A stretch of DNA of 64,000 nucleotides from Tengunoibacter tsumagoiensis (GCF_003967535.1 NZ_BIFR01000001.1:2727001-2791000); one strand, 5' to 3'; counted from the stretch's first letter, positions 34,222-43,615 are shown. Notes: a model not told the origin generated them from the letters alone. A program made the numbers and translations.

Positions 34222-34782
34222 ATGCATATGAAAGACACAACAGAGTGGGCTACTATCGGTACAATAGTGGCCCCTTTTGGTATCCGCGGTGAGATGAAGG
34301 TGTTTCCATTGAGTGATGTCCCTGACCGCTTTGCCGCCCTTCGTACCATCTATTTCAGTTCCGACTATTCGGCACATAAGATCGATGCTGTTCGCCCCTA
34401 TAAAGCGAATATGCTGGTCGTCAAACTGGCTGATCTCCACGATGCTACTGCCGTGGAACAGTTGCGTAATGTCGCTCTGCTGATTCCTGTCAGCGAGATG
34501 GCTCAGCTTCCCCCTGATTCCTATTATCATCATGATATTGTTGGTCTCCAGGTGATTACTGTCAGTGGTCGCGAGCTAGGGAAGATCATCGATATTATGC
34601 AGACTGGTAGCAATGATGTGTATGTCATCAAAGGGCACGATGGCAAGCAGATTTTAATCCCGGCCCTGAAAGATGTCGTAAAGCAGATTGACCTCATCCG
34701 CCATGTGATGTATATTGATCCTATGAAAGGGTTGTTAGACGACGAACCCGATGAAGAGATCGATGAGGATGAGCAGCAGTAG
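34222..34782 (+). CDS. rimM: 16S rRNA processing protein RimM
   Basis: Binds S19 and helps mature the 30S head. 186 aa, with the RimM domain (ATIGTIVAPFGIRGEMKVFPL) and PRC-barrel (YYHHDIVGLQVITVSGRELGKIIDI... NDVYVI... ILIPALKDVV). ATGs at 34222 and 34228 are both possible; the TTG at 34147 is unlikely. GAGAG is the only ribosome site. The expected downstream trmD and rplS are absent here, so the usual operon is broken after rimM. Confidence 0.93.
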   Translation: MHMKDTTEWATIGTIVAPFGIRGEMKVFPLSDVPDRFAALRTIYFSSDYSAHKIDAVRPYKANMLVVKLADLHDATAVEQLRNVALLIPVSEMAQLPPDSYYHHDIVGLQVITVSGRELGKIIDIMQTGSNDVYVIKGHDGKQILIPALKDVVKQIDLIRHVMYIDPMKGLLDDEPDEEIDEDEQQ

Positions 34783-34947
34783 GCAAAAGGTGCCGATCAT
34801 GCACATTTCTCGTCTCAAACGGCGCAGAAACTGAAAGAGGTACAACGCTAGCATTCTTTCATGCATATTATCGGTGCAGGGTGTTTTCTACACACTGGTG
34901 TTGCGTTGCCAATGGGTGCGCCACAGTATCTTGTAGGGAGGTGTCTC

Positions 34948-35175
34948 ATGTCCGACCATATCCCGACTCTGGCTGATCTCTGTAGTGCCATTGCTGAGGG
35001 GCATGTGGCGGCAGCTACTGATGGTTCGACGTATCATGTCAATGCTTTAGAGGTGCGTCGTTATTTCAGTAAGCGTCGTTCTCGTTCGACTGTTCCTTTT
35101 GTCCAGGCACTTGTCGCAACGTATACTGAAGGCAATGAGTGGACTGGATCCACTATCTGTAATCTGGGCCGTTAA
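34948..35175 (+). CDS. Small unknown protein, possibly helix-turn-helix
   Basis: A 75-aa protein with GGGAGG 6 nt before the ATG, so it is likely real. Residues 4-35 (IPTLADLCSAIAEGHVAAATDGSTYHVNALEVRRYF) look like a small DNA-binding helix-turn-helix of the excisionase or MerR-like sort, but no firm family can be named. It follows rimM by 165 nt and ends in a terminator. Confidence 0.6.
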   Translation: MSDHIPTLADLCSAIAEGHVAAATDGSTYHVNALEVRRYFSKRRSRSTVPFVQALVATYTEGNEWTGSTICNLGR

Positions 35176-35187
35176 GGCCTTTTTTTG
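35164..35187 (+). terminator. Short terminator overlapping the stop of the 34948 gene
   Basis: GGGCC-GTTAA-GGCC followed by seven T; a short stem but a good T run. Confidence 0.6.
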
Positions 35188-35414
35188 TACCTTTCTTCCC
35201 TTCTAGAGAATGTTGCGTTTAGAGAATTGAACGACTATAATAAGATTTGCTATTGAGATGGTTCTCGATAGGCTGGCATTTTGCTCTCCCTATCGAGGCT
35301 GGTCTCGTGTTTTTCCAGTCTCCAGGAAGGCGGGTTGGTATTCTGGCCTCCTGTGTTTGCCTGATTCTGGTTGGACTTCTCTTTCGTTTTCTTGGATGTA
35401 AGGAAAGGTATTGC

Positions 35415-35654
35415 ATGGAGCCACTTGATTCAAATTATGTCGTACAACGACATGAAAATCCACGTGCTCGCTTCAACTGGCTATATATTATTCCAGTTCT
35501 GGCCTCGCTCTGGTTGCTCTATTTGGTCGCTGCTGCGATCTTTCAATTCCCTATTACCGGGATCATTGATCCGGTGATGAGCTTAATGATTGTGGGCTTT
35601 TTTGTGATGGTAGGGCTGCTCTTCTGGGCGCTCGCTCCCCGCTCCAATCGCTAA
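35415..35654 (+). CDS. Small two-helix membrane protein
   Basis: A 79-aa protein with two hydrophobic segments (WLYIIPVLASLWLLYLVAAAI and PVMSLMIVGFFVMVGLLFWAL). Function unknown. The ATG at 35415 has AAGGAAAGG upstream; the frame is open further back to 35247, but without a ribosome site. It converges with nth. Confidence 0.6.
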   Translation: MEPLDSNYVVQRHENPRARFNWLYIIPVLASLWLLYLVAAAIFQFPITGIIDPVMSLMIVGFFVMVGLLFWALAPRSNR

Positions 35655-35752
35655 GGTGGCCTTGTGTGGAACATTCTCAGCCTGCTACAAGATCTGGTCT
35701 GTTCCACGCCACTCTTCGGTTTTTCTCCCTGATGTCGCTCCGTTCGTGCCTC

Positions 35753-36418
35753 TTATGGTTTTACCGTTGATGAGGGGCAGAGCTGTTGTAGCGTACATTG
35801 AGCACATTTGGGTTTGCGTGCATTGCAAATGGCTCGGCCATGGTAGATGATCCGATGGGCCAGTGGCAACCAGTCGCTTTGTGGGACGATGCGCATCAGC
35901 TCCTGCTCAGCTCGATCAGCATCCTCCTGCGTGGTCCAGCCGAAGTGTCTCACCAGTCTTCCCACATGAGTATCAATGATAAAGCCCTCTGAAATGCCGA
36001 AGGCATTCCCCAGAATGACATTTGCTGTTTTTCGTCCCACTCCTGGTAGTCTGACCATCTCACGTAGCGTCTGTGGAACTTCTCCCTGGTAATGATCCAG
36101 AATATATTGACAGGCAGCTCGAATGCTTCGGGCTTTGTTGCGGAAGAAGGTGATCTTCTGAATATCTTGCTCCAGCTCCTCCTGACTGACCTGTGCGTAG
36201 TCCTGTGCACTGCGGTACTTCTGAAAGAGCACCCTGGTGACGGTATTGACGCGCTCATCAGTGCATTGCGCGGCCAGTTGGGTTGCTACTAATAGTTCCA
36301 GTGGGGTTGTGAAGTCAAGATCGTATCGAGCATCCGGGTAGAGCCTCTCTAATTCTTGTGTGATCAGTTGAATATGAGATGGAGTATCTGGTTGCGGAGA
36401 AATAAGTTCTGGTGTCAT
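35753..36418 (-). CDS. nth: Endonuclease III
   Basis: DNA glycosylase/AP lyase for oxidised pyrimidines in base-excision repair. At 221 aa it has the helix-hairpin-helix LPGVGRKTANVILG with catalytic Lys, the catalytic Asp in IIDTHVGRL, and the C-terminal [4Fe-4S] motif C-X6-C-X2-C-X5-C (CNARKPKCAQCTLQQLC). All key residues are intact. Confidence 0.95.
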   Translation of the reverse strand: MTPELISPQPDTPSHIQLITQELERLYPDARYDLDFTTPLELLVATQLAAQCTDERVNTVTRVLFQKYRSAQDYAQVSQEELEQDIQKITFFRNKARSIRAACQYILDHYQGEVPQTLREMVRLPGVGRKTANVILGNAFGISEGFIIDTHVGRLVRHFGWTTQEDADRAEQELMRIVPQSDWLPLAHRIIYHGRAICNARKPKCAQCTLQQLCPSSTVKP

Positions 36419-36554
36419 GGTGTATAGTGTGTCCTTCTAACAATTTCTTCTGGCTATCTCTAGAGTTAGTATAGCACTTTTCGCTTAATAAGGTGTTTCT
36501 TTTTTTGTGGAAAATATCTCTCCCCTTATGCAAAGGTTCAAGTTACCTGATAGC

Positions 36555-36560
36555 TATACT
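36555..36560 (+). promoter_or_regulatory. -10 box of the DUF2256 gene (leaderless)
   Basis: TATACT ends 6 nt before the ATG at 36567, so the transcript would begin on the start codon. No ribosome site and only a poor -35 are visible. Confidence 0.55.
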
Positions 36561-36566
36561 TGTCGT

Positions 36567-36743
36567 ATGCATAAGAAAAAAGCAACCAGTTTTTCTAAGA
36601 AAAAAGGCCAGTTGCCCACAAAGATCTGCGCCCAGTGTGGGCTTCCCTTTGAGTGGCGTAAACGCTGGGAACGAAACTGGGCAGAAGTCCGCTATTGTTC
36701 CGATCGTTGCCGTAGAATACACCACCTGACTCATAAACGCTAA
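36567..36743 (+). CDS. DUF2256 zinc-ribbon-like protein
   Basis: A 58-aa basic protein of the DUF2256 family: [35 protein letters not shown]. Two CxxC-like pairs (CAQC; CSDRC) suggest zinc binding. Function unknown. The ATG at 36567 is favoured over the longer frame from 36507, because family members begin near here and a -10 box sits 6 nt upstream, consistent with leaderless expression. Confidence 0.85.
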   Translation: MHKKKATSFSKKKGQLPTKICAQCGLPFEWRKRWERNWAEVRYCSDRCRRIHHLTHKR

Positions 36744-36817
36744 TTTTTTCTCGCCGTTTGAACTCAGAAATACGTACTAGAGAGAGAGGTTTATCAAAAA
36801 CAATGGTATGCATCAGC

Positions 36818-36847
36818 TTGCTCATACTTTGGCTCCCTTCCTATAAT
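36818..36847 (+). promoter_or_regulatory. Promoter of tkt
   Basis: TTGCTC (36818-36823), 18-nt spacer, TATAAT (36842-36847), about 60 nt upstream of the tkt ATG. Confidence 0.7.
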
Positions 36848-36914
36848 GAAGAGGGCATTCCAGCTTCGAGGGAGCGACTTTTGCGTTGAATCTCTTATTC
36901 ATGAGGAGCAAACA

Positions 36915-38780
36915 ATGACAACCACGGAAACAAGTTCGCAGGTCCAGCAATGGACAAATCTCGCTCAGCAGTTGCGTGTAGATAGTATTCGTTGTACGAC
37001 GGCTGCTGGTTCTGGTCATCCCACATCGTCAATGTCAGCCGCTGATCTTATGGCCGTTCTTCAGCTCAGTTATCTCCATTATGACTTCGATCAACCAAAG
37101 AATCCGAACAATGATCATCTTATCTTCTCTAAAGGCCATGCCGCTCCTCTGCTTTATTCCATGTACAAAGCGGCTGGAGCAGTGACCGATGAGGAGTTAT
37201 TAACATTAAGAAAATTTGGGAGCCGTCTGGAGGGCCATCCAACACCAGCGATTCCCTGGGTAGATGTCGCAACTGGTTCGTTGGGTCAGGGCTTACCAAT
37301 TGGCGTGGGAGTGGCCCTGGCGGGCAAATACCTGGATAAGTTGCCCTATCGTGTCTGGGTCTTATTAGGTGATAGTGAGGTCGCTGAGGGGTCAATCTGG
37401 GAGGCATGTGATAAAGCCTCATACTACAAACTTGATAATCTGATTGCTATTCTCGACTGTAATCGTCTGGGCCAGCGCGGCGAGACTGATCTCGGTTGGA
37501 ATACCGAGGCCTATGCTGAGCGTGCACGAGGGTTTGGCTGGAAGGCAATTGTCGTAGATGGGCATAATTACGATCAGATTAATCAGGCGTATACGGAAGC
37601 TTTAGCGACGCATGGTGCCCCTACAATGATTATTGCCAAAACAAAAAAAGGCAAAGGCGTCTCCTTCTTAGAGGACAAGCCCGGTTGGCATGGGAAGGCT
37701 CTCAGTCCCGAGCAGGAAGAGCAGGCAATGCAAGAGCTGAAACCGCAGGTGCGCAGTCGGACCTTTGAGGTTCAGAAACCTGCTCCAGCAGAGCCTGCTC
37801 CAGAGATTCCTCCCATTGTTCCTCAGCTTCCAAGATACGAACTCAATACGTCGGTTGCCACACGAAAAGCCTATGGAGAGGCGCTCAAGGCCCTCGGCGC
37901 AGCCAGCCCACTCGTTGTAGCAGTGGATGGCGAGGTGAGTAATTCGACGTATGCCGAAGATTTTGCGAAAGCCTATCCTGAGCGCTTCTTTGAGCAGTTT
38001 ATTGCTGAGCAACAGATGGTCGCCTCTGCAGTAGGAATGAGCGTTCGACATAAGGTTGCTTTTGCCTCGACCTTTGCCGCTTTCTTCTCTCGTGCCTATG
38101 ATTTTATTCGTATGGCGGCCATCTCCCGCGCAAATATCCGTCTGGTTGGTTCACATGCAGGTGTCTCGATTGGTGAGGATGGACCATCGCAGATGGCATT
38201 AGAGGATCTCGCCATGATGCGAGCAGTCTTTGGGAGTACGGTCCTCTATCCAAGCGATCCGAACCAGACTGCTCAACTGGTGGCAGAGATGGCGAACCAT
38301 AGTGGGATCATGTACCTGCGCACGACGCGTGAAAAGACGCCAGTACTGTATAGCCCTGATGAGACCTTTAGTATTGGTGGCAGTAAGGTACTCAAGCAGT
38401 CAGCAAAAGATCAGGCTACTGTGGTGGCGGCGGGAATTACCGTTCATGAGGCCCTCAAGGCATATGATCAGTTGCAGCAGGATGGGATTACGATCCGCGT
38501 GATCGATGCCTATTCAGTGAAGCCAATTGATGACGAGACTCTTCTGTTGGCCGCGCAGGAGACTGGCGGTAAGATTATTACCGTCGAGGATCACTGGCCA
38601 GAGGGTGGGTTAGGAGAGGCTGTGTTGGAGGCTTTCTCACTGGTGAATGCCCCCTTGCCTCGTGTCGTTAAAATGGCTGTGCAATCGATGCCGGGCTCGG
38701 GAACTCCTGCGCAGCTTTTAGAGGAAGCTGGTATCAGTGCTCACGATATTGTAGAGGCCGTGAAGGCAATCATCAAATAA
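36915..38780 (+). CDS. tkt: Transketolase
   Basis: Thiamine-diphosphate enzyme of the non-oxidative pentose-phosphate pathway. 621 aa, the shorter form found in many bacteria and animals. It has the N-terminal AAGSGHPTSSMSAADLM, the ThDP motif LGDSEVAEGSIWEA...ILDCNRLGQ, the pyrimidine domain with the catalytic Glu (FIAEQQMVASAVG), and a C-terminal domain. GAGGAG lies 6 nt before the ATG. A strong terminator follows, so it is monocistronic. Confidence 0.95.
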   Translation: MTTTETSSQVQQWTNLAQQLRVDSIRCTTAAGSGHPTSSMSAADLMAVLQLSYLHYDFDQPKNPNNDHLIFSKGHAAPLLYSMYKAAGAVTDEELLTLRKFGSRLEGHPTPAIPWVDVATGSLGQGLPIGVGVALAGKYLDKLPYRVWVLLGDSEVAEGSIWEACDKASYYKLDNLIAILDCNRLGQRGETDLGWNTEAYAERARGFGWKAIVVDGHNYDQINQAYTEALATHGAPTMIIAKTKKGKGVSFLEDKPGWHGKALSPEQEEQAMQELKPQVRSRTFEVQKPAPAEPAPEIPPIVPQLPRYELNTSVATRKAYGEALKALGAASPLVVAVDGEVSNSTYAEDFAKAYPERFFEQFIAEQQMVASAVGMSVRHKVAFASTFAAFFSRAYDFIRMAAISRANIRLVGSHAGVSIGEDGPSQMALEDLAMMRAVFGSTVLYPSDPNQTAQLVAEMANHSGIMYLRTTREKTPVLYSPDETFSIGGSKVLKQSAKDQATVVAAGITVHEALKAYDQLQQDGITIRVIDAYSVKPIDDETLLLAAQETGGKIITVEDHWPEGGLGEAVLEAFSLVNAPLPRVVKMAVQSMPGSGTPAQLLEEAGISAHDIVEAVKAIIK

Positions 38781-38797
38781 TGTGACTCCTGGAAGAG

Positions 38798-38851
38798 AAG
38801 CACAGCAGCCGCGCTATCCATCAGACTGGATAGTGTGGCTGCTGTGCTTTT
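38798..38851 (+). terminator. Terminator of tkt
   Basis: Long hairpin whose outer stem pairs AAGCACAGCAGCC with GGCTGCTGTGCTT and whose inner stem pairs CTATCCA with TGGATAG, followed by TTTT. Confidence 0.92.
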
Positions 38852-38928
38852 GAAACGCTACCGCAGACTCTCACGTGTAGGTAGTACCAATATGTATTCG
38901 TGAATATTTATGTGAAGGATTACTACCT

Positions 38929-40488
38929 ATGCGTGTTAAAAAAGCGTCCTTGCTCGTGAATCCACGTGCAGGAGAGAATGTTGTAAAATTGCCTGATGTG
39001 CTGGCTGTGCTGGCAGCGGCTGGTTGGAAGACTGAGATTGCGTTAAAAGAATATGGTAAGCATATTATAGGTCTGGCCAATAAAGCCAGTCAGGGAAAGG
39101 CCGATCTGATTATTGCTCAGGGTGGAGATGGAACACTGAATCAGGTGGTGAATGGGGTCATGAGCGTTCCAAAGAGCCGTCGTAGTGTGGTGGGTATTCT
39201 TCCTGGAGGGACTGCGAACGTCTGGGCAGGTGAAATTGGGGTTCCTATTGAACCAGTGAAGGCTGCCCTGGCCCTTGTCAATAGCAAAGAACGCTCTGTT
39301 GATGTTGGACGCCTGGAGATTCATTCGATCCAGTTTCCTGGTGAAGAGGCGCGACCAGTTACAGGTGGCAACAAGAAGAAGATTCAGAAAGAAAGCAAAG
39401 AAATTCGCCATCACTTTTTGCTCATGGCAGGGATTGGCATTGATGCAGCGATCATGGGGAATGTCTCGAAGCCTTTAAAATATCGTGTTGGACCCCTCGC
39501 TGTAGGTGTGTCTGCGTTAAAAGAATTGCCAGCCCACCATACCTTTCCAATTGAAATTCAGTCGGTTGGAGCTGAGTCCACTGGCGATCTGTTGTGGAAG
39601 GGTGAAGCTCTTCAGGTGGTGATTGGGAATACCCGCAGCTATGCGAAAGCAAATTCTATTGAGCTTACACCAGACGCATATATCGACGATGGTTTGCTGG
39701 ATGTCTGCGTGATTACAGCCGGTGATCCTTTGACAACTATTCAGCAGATCTCCTCACTGCTCCTGCGTCAGCGTCCCTCCAATACCAGTGCTGAGTTCTT
39801 TCATGGTGCTCACTTGCAGATCAAAGTTCCTGCTTCGATCTCTTTCCACCTGGATGGAAGCGCTGTAAAGTTAAAGGATTATCTGAGTAAAGCCGATTAT
39901 GAGCGTCTGGAACAGCTTGAAGATGCCTCACAGGTGATGGTGACGTATCAGTTTGATGCGGTCCCCCATGCTCTTACCGTGGCTATTCCGCAGACATATA
40001 CCAATGAGCTGTTTGAAAATGGCGATGAGAAGCACGAGCACAAAGGGATTGTAGAAGCCAAACAACAGCATGAGCATCAGCCTGAAGGCAAATTGCCTGA
40101 GACAACTATGCAGCATGAGACGGAGGCAACGGAGACGCAATCTGAGCCCAAAGAGAGCCAGCATGATGAGTCACTGCGCAAAGAGCTTCCTGATTTTGTC
40201 GACTCGCTTGTGAAGAACGGTCGAAAGGTTACTGTGATTGCTAAGACCGTGAATCCCGAGAAGAAAGAGACCTATATTCTGGCAGGCAGCGTCCATAAAG
40301 ATAATACAGGTGAAGATGTTCCTGTCGCTGTAGTGCTCGATGCGGAGACCACCCTTTTTGATCATCAGGGAAAATCACTGAAAGATATAAAGACCGCGAT
40401 CGACTCTCTGCAAGAGGGGACACTCATCATTGTAGAGGGGAGTAAGAGCAAACGTGGTGTCATCACTGCCAGACGTGCCGTTTTATAG
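38929..40488 (+). CDS. Diacylglycerol/sphingosine-kinase-like protein with a novel C-terminal domain
   Basis: A 519-aa protein. Residues 1-330 form a DAGK/YegS-type lipid kinase: VNPRAGEN, the nucleotide motif IIAQGGDGTLNQVVNGVM and GILPGGTANVWAGEIG are intact. Family members are about 300 aa. The remaining 190 residues begin with a charged, His- and Glu-rich linker (about 365-415) and end in a compact domain (VTVIAKTVNPEKKETYILAGSV...VPVAVVLDAETTLFDHQGKSL) that looks like an OB- or DUF5666-type beta barrel. GAAGGA lies 9 nt upstream. The lipid substrate is unknown. Confidence 0.88.
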   Translation: MRVKKASLLVNPRAGENVVKLPDVLAVLAAAGWKTEIALKEYGKHIIGLANKASQGKADLIIAQGGDGTLNQVVNGVMSVPKSRRSVVGILPGGTANVWAGEIGVPIEPVKAALALVNSKERSVDVGRLEIHSIQFPGEEARPVTGGNKKKIQKESKEIRHHFLLMAGIGIDAAIMGNVSKPLKYRVGPLAVGVSALKELPAHHTFPIEIQSVGAESTGDLLWKGEALQVVIGNTRSYAKANSIELTPDAYIDDGLLDVCVITAGDPLTTIQQISSLLLRQRPSNTSAEFFHGAHLQIKVPASISFHLDGSAVKLKDYLSKADYERLEQLEDASQVMVTYQFDAVPHALTVAIPQTYTNELFENGDEKHEHKGIVEAKQQHEHQPEGKLPETTMQHETEATETQSEPKESQHDESLRKELPDFVDSLVKNGRKVTVIAKTVNPEKKETYILAGSVHKDNTGEDVPVAVVLDAETTLFDHQGKSLKDIKTAIDSLQEGTLIIVEGSKSKRGVITARRAVL

Positions 40489-40525
40489 GTAGCTTGTTTT
40501 TCTATTGCGCCTCATGGCATGTGAT

Positions 40526-40583
40526 AAAAAGTGCTCAGGTACGTTCTCTTGTAATGGAGGGGAAAGACTGAGCGCTTTTTTTT
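40526..40583 (+). terminator. Terminator after the lipid-kinase gene
   Basis: AAAAAGTGCTCAG pairs with CTGAGCGCTTTTT across a loop of about 30 nt, followed by T residues. Confidence 0.75.
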
Positions 40584-40633
40584 GTCAGCCCTTCATGATT
40601 GAAATCACCTGTATTGTGAGAGGAGCATTGCCT

Positions 40634-41134
40634 GTGCGGTATCATTTGCGCGAGCGAGCCTGGAGCTTAACGGAAGCTTTTCTGGTACGTGACGATAATG
40701 GACATACTGTCTATGAGATTCATGGGAAATTTTTTCACATTGGCGACAACCTTGTCTTAAAAGATAAACACACGCATAAAGAACTAGTGCATATTAAGCA
40801 GCATCTGATCTCGATTCATCCCAGCTATGATCTCTATCGGGACGGCAAACATTGGGGCAATGTCCATGAGCAGTTTCATTTCTTTGGTGGAGAGCGGTTT
40901 AAGATTAAGGGTCAGGATGGGATGGTGTTTCATATTGAAGGCGATATCTGGAACTGGAACTTTAGCATTCTGGATGATCAAGGGAACCTCATGGGGCAAG
41001 TGGGACGCCAATTTGCGCTCTTCCATGATAGCTATGGCGTCGAGGTGGCTCAGGGAGTTGATGCCCCCTTTATTATTGCGCTGGCAGTCGTAATTGAGAT
41101 GGTCAAAGAGCACCACAAGGATCGCCGCGATTAG
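40634..41134 (+). CDS. LURP-one-related (Tubby-like fold) protein
   Basis: A 166-aa protein of the LURP-one-related/YxjI family: YHLRERAWSLTEAFLVRDDNGHTVYEIHGKFFHIGDNLVLKD, then KQHLISIHPSYDLYRDG and WNWNFSILDDQGNLMGQVGRQF. It is a beta-barrel with a central helix, related to Tubby and phospholipid scramblases; the bacterial role is unknown. A GTG start at 40634 is proposed, because AGGAG lies 8 nt before it and the homologous region begins there; the longer frame to 40505 overlaps a terminator. Confidence 0.8.
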   Translation: MRYHLRERAWSLTEAFLVRDDNGHTVYEIHGKFFHIGDNLVLKDKHTHKELVHIKQHLISIHPSYDLYRDGKHWGNVHEQFHFFGGERFKIKGQDGMVFHIEGDIWNWNFSILDDQGNLMGQVGRQFALFHDSYGVEVAQGVDAPFIIALAVVIEMVKEHHKDRRD

Positions 41135-41228
41135 CCGTAGCCACGTATGGAGGACTGGCGACAAGCCCTTTCCTTCCCAGCTTATTTGAAACTTTGTTCC
41201 TATTGATATCTGCTAAACTCACTGTCTA

Positions 41229-41237
41229 TGCTATACT
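41229..41237 (+). promoter_or_regulatory. Extended -10 promoter of rnhA
   Basis: TGC plus TATACT (hexamer 41232-41237), about 85 nt before the TTG start; no clear -35. Confidence 0.55.
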
Positions 41238-41321
41238 AGCTGGGAGATCAGACACGGGTGAGGAAGCCCGATGGAGCAAAGATCTTCAAGAAAAATGTTG
41301 GTGAGGAAAGGGTGAGTTTGG

Positions 41322-42173
41322 TTGAGTACACAGATTGAATCTCTTGAATGGCAGTCGGTCCTCCAGACCGTTGTCAAGACCGACCTGCGAACAGTCTTAC
41401 CTCAGATTGGATCGGCAGGGGTGATTGCCTATACAGATGGAGCCTGTCTCAAAAATCCTGGTGGTCCAGCTGGTTGGAGCTGCCTGCTCTGGTCAGCCAC
41501 GGATGCGGTAAAGGGGATTGTGCGTGCCGATGCACCTTGTTGTGAGCAGTATGGCCACATTCCAAAATCAAAAACAACCACGAATAATCGAGCAGAGATT
41601 GCAGCCGTCCTGGCCGTCTTATCGCTGGCCCCTCCAGCACTCCCTCTAACTATTTATAGCGATAGCGAATATACCATCAAAGTGGCCTCTGGAATCTATC
41701 AGATGAAGGCCAATCCCGATCTGTGGGAGATCTATCGGACTCTTTCAGGCTATCGCAAGCAGGCTCCAAAGTTTGAATGGGTACGAGGCCACGCAGGCCA
41801 ACTGCACAATGAGCGGGCTGATGAGCTGGCTGGTCTGGGAGCCTGGAATAATGACCGCGCGGCCTATGAGCGCTGGCAGGCCTCAGATACTCCTGAGGCC
41901 CATAATCCAGCCCCTGCGCGACCACGCAATCAGGCATCGCAAGGTCAAGGTGCAGGTGTCGCATCTGCTGAGGAGGTCCAGGGAATGCGGCAGAGCGTTC
42001 AGAGGCTCAAGACATATATGGACTCTATTGCAGTAGAGAGTGGGCGTATTAGTGAGCCTGAGCGCAAGTTCATTAATGACATGGCCAGACGTTTTCAAAA
42101 GAATTCCTTTGTGCCTTCCGATAAGCAGAGCAATTGGATAAAGGGCTTAATTCAAAAATATAAAGTTGTGTAA
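41322..42173 (+). CDS. rnhA: Ribonuclease HI with a C-terminal extension
   Basis: Cleaves the RNA strand of RNA/DNA hybrids. The domain (about residues 32-180) has the four acidic residues: Asp in IAYTDGAC, Glu in NNRAEIAAVLAVL, Asp in IYSDSEYTI, and Asp in NERADELAG, plus the conserved His of RGHAGQLH. At 283 aa it is longer than E. coli RNase HI. An extra loop with CC lies before NNRAE, and a 100-residue tail ends in a helical module (ISEPERKFINDMARRFQKN...WIKGLIQKY). It starts with TTG, the only possible start after an in-frame stop. Confidence 0.92.
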   Translation: MSTQIESLEWQSVLQTVVKTDLRTVLPQIGSAGVIAYTDGACLKNPGGPAGWSCLLWSATDAVKGIVRADAPCCEQYGHIPKSKTTTNNRAEIAAVLAVLSLAPPALPLTIYSDSEYTIKVASGIYQMKANPDLWEIYRTLSGYRKQAPKFEWVRGHAGQLHNERADELAGLGAWNNDRAAYERWQASDTPEAHNPAPARPRNQASQGQGAGVASAEEVQGMRQSVQRLKTYMDSIAVESGRISEPERKFINDMARRFQKNSFVPSDKQSNWIKGLIQKYKVV

Positions 42174-42241
42174 TCAGGCACTGCTGAAGAAGAGAGCAGG
42201 AGTCTGGCCTGTTTAGTGATGATTACAAGCTTTGTCGTAGA

Positions 42242-42277
42242 GCGGACGAGCCACACCATTTGCGCTCGTCCGCCTTT
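42242..42277 (+). terminator. Terminator between convergent rnhA and hydrolase genes
   Basis: GCGGACGAGC (42242-42251) pairs perfectly with GCTCGTCCGC (42264-42273), followed by CTTT. Confidence 0.6.
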
Positions 42278-42292
42278 CAATGTGAATAAGCC

Positions 42293-43615
42293 TTACGTAT
42301 CCATGTCAGTTGTAACAGGCGGATTTGCGACCAGTTGTTTCAACAGATCTGAGAGCGGCTTCACAAATTCCAGAGAATTATCCCAGTAGTTATGGGCCTT
42401 CATGCCACCTCCGACACTATTGGTCAGGTTATCAACTGGTCTATCGTGAATGGGGATATTCTGGAGCTGCCCCGTATTAGGATTGAGCGCTTGATAAAGA
42501 AACACACTCTCTGGATCTGGGTCTTCATAGATCTTACCAGTGCTGAGATTAATCTGTTCATAGCGAAGCTCATGAATGGGATCCGGGTCTTCTATCAGCC
42601 AGTTGGCAGGTGTACAGAGTGGATCGGCAACGATATCTTTCGGATCAAAAAAGTTAAGCCAGGTCGTGATCGGGGGAATGGTTGCGATGGTGCTTCCCCA
42701 CGAAAAGAGTTTGGCATATTTGCGGAGCGGGCTCCCGGCTGTGACCAGCCCCCAGATCTTTCTGGCTGCGAAGGGTGGCAGATTGCGGACAACATCGAAG
42801 GCCACTACCGTACCATTGCTATGCGCGTTGATCACAATCCCATCGACATCATCGCGACAAGCCAGGCGTTGCAGGGCATCTAACACAAAACTGCGGATGC
42901 GCTCGCGCAAATTATTGGAACAGACGTACGCTGCAACATCGTTTTCGACCTGACGGAGGGTTGTCAGCAGGCTATTGGTGGCCTGATTATCGTGAGGATC
43001 AACATTGACCCCCTGGCTATCTTTGCGATAGAAGCCAGCATCCTGACGAATCCGCAGGCTAGGGCTGGGTTCATCCTCTTCATATGGTCGATGGTCTGCG
43101 GCATGTTTCCAGAGGGCTGTAAGATCGGTAAAGAGCATATGCGCTACATTTGTCGAGCGTCCGTATTCTTTAAGGGAGGTAAGGGCCATTAAACTGGTCT
43201 GGAGACTGGTCCCCACCAGCGAGCCCTGACCCTCTTCTTGTGAATAGACCAGCGCAACGTGCGAGATCTGTCCCTGTTGATTAAAGAGGATTGCTGGTTG
43301 ATTCTCAAGATTGACAGGAAGGACATTGATCTCTCTGGCAACATTCCAGGTACCCAGACGTGAACGGCCAGCCTCTACATTATACGAGTTACCAGGCCAG
43401 ACGCTTTGAACATAGATCACCCCATTCTGGCCACGGAGATGACGTTTGCGTTCGGGATCATCACTAAGGAGATTGCCATCCAGGAAGAGACTCAGATTTT
43501 CATGAAGATCGTCTGCATAGCCCTCGATCGAGGGATTGACCTCTCCTGGAGTATAGATGGGTGGTTGTTCAAAGCCGATACCGTGGATAGTGACGAGGCA
43601 GATCCGTGCAGGCAT
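42293..43615 (-). CDS. Alpha/beta-hydrolase-like protein
   Basis: A 440-aa protein with hydrolase traits: an initial strand and oxyanion-type VTIHGIG (about residue 10), a nucleophile-elbow-like VINAHSNGTVVAFDVV, a later Asp in FDPKDIVADPL, and a final His in KAHNYWDN. The elbow is A-H-S-N-G, close to the G-X-S-X-G pattern of lipases. A large insertion separates the first strand from the elbow. Substrate unknown. The start at 43615 (MPARICLV) has GAGGAGA upstream; the longer frame lacks one. Confidence 0.7.
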   Translation of the reverse strand: MPARICLVTIHGIGFEQPPIYTPGEVNPSIEGYADDLHENLSLFLDGNLLSDDPERKRHLRGQNGVIYVQSVWPGNSYNVEAGRSRLGTWNVAREINVLPVNLENQPAILFNQQGQISHVALVYSQEEGQGSLVGTSLQTSLMALTSLKEYGRSTNVAHMLFTDLTALWKHAADHRPYEEDEPSPSLRIRQDAGFYRKDSQGVNVDPHDNQATNSLLTTLRQVENDVAAYVCSNNLRERIRSFVLDALQRLACRDDVDGIVINAHSNGTVVAFDVVRNLPPFAARKIWGLVTAGSPLRKYAKLFSWGSTIATIPPITTWLNFFDPKDIVADPLCTPANWLIEDPDPIHELRYEQINLSTGKIYEDPDPESVFLYQALNPNTGQLQNIPIHDRPVDNLTNSVGGGMKAHNYWDNSLEFVKPLSDLLKQLVANPPVTTDMDT

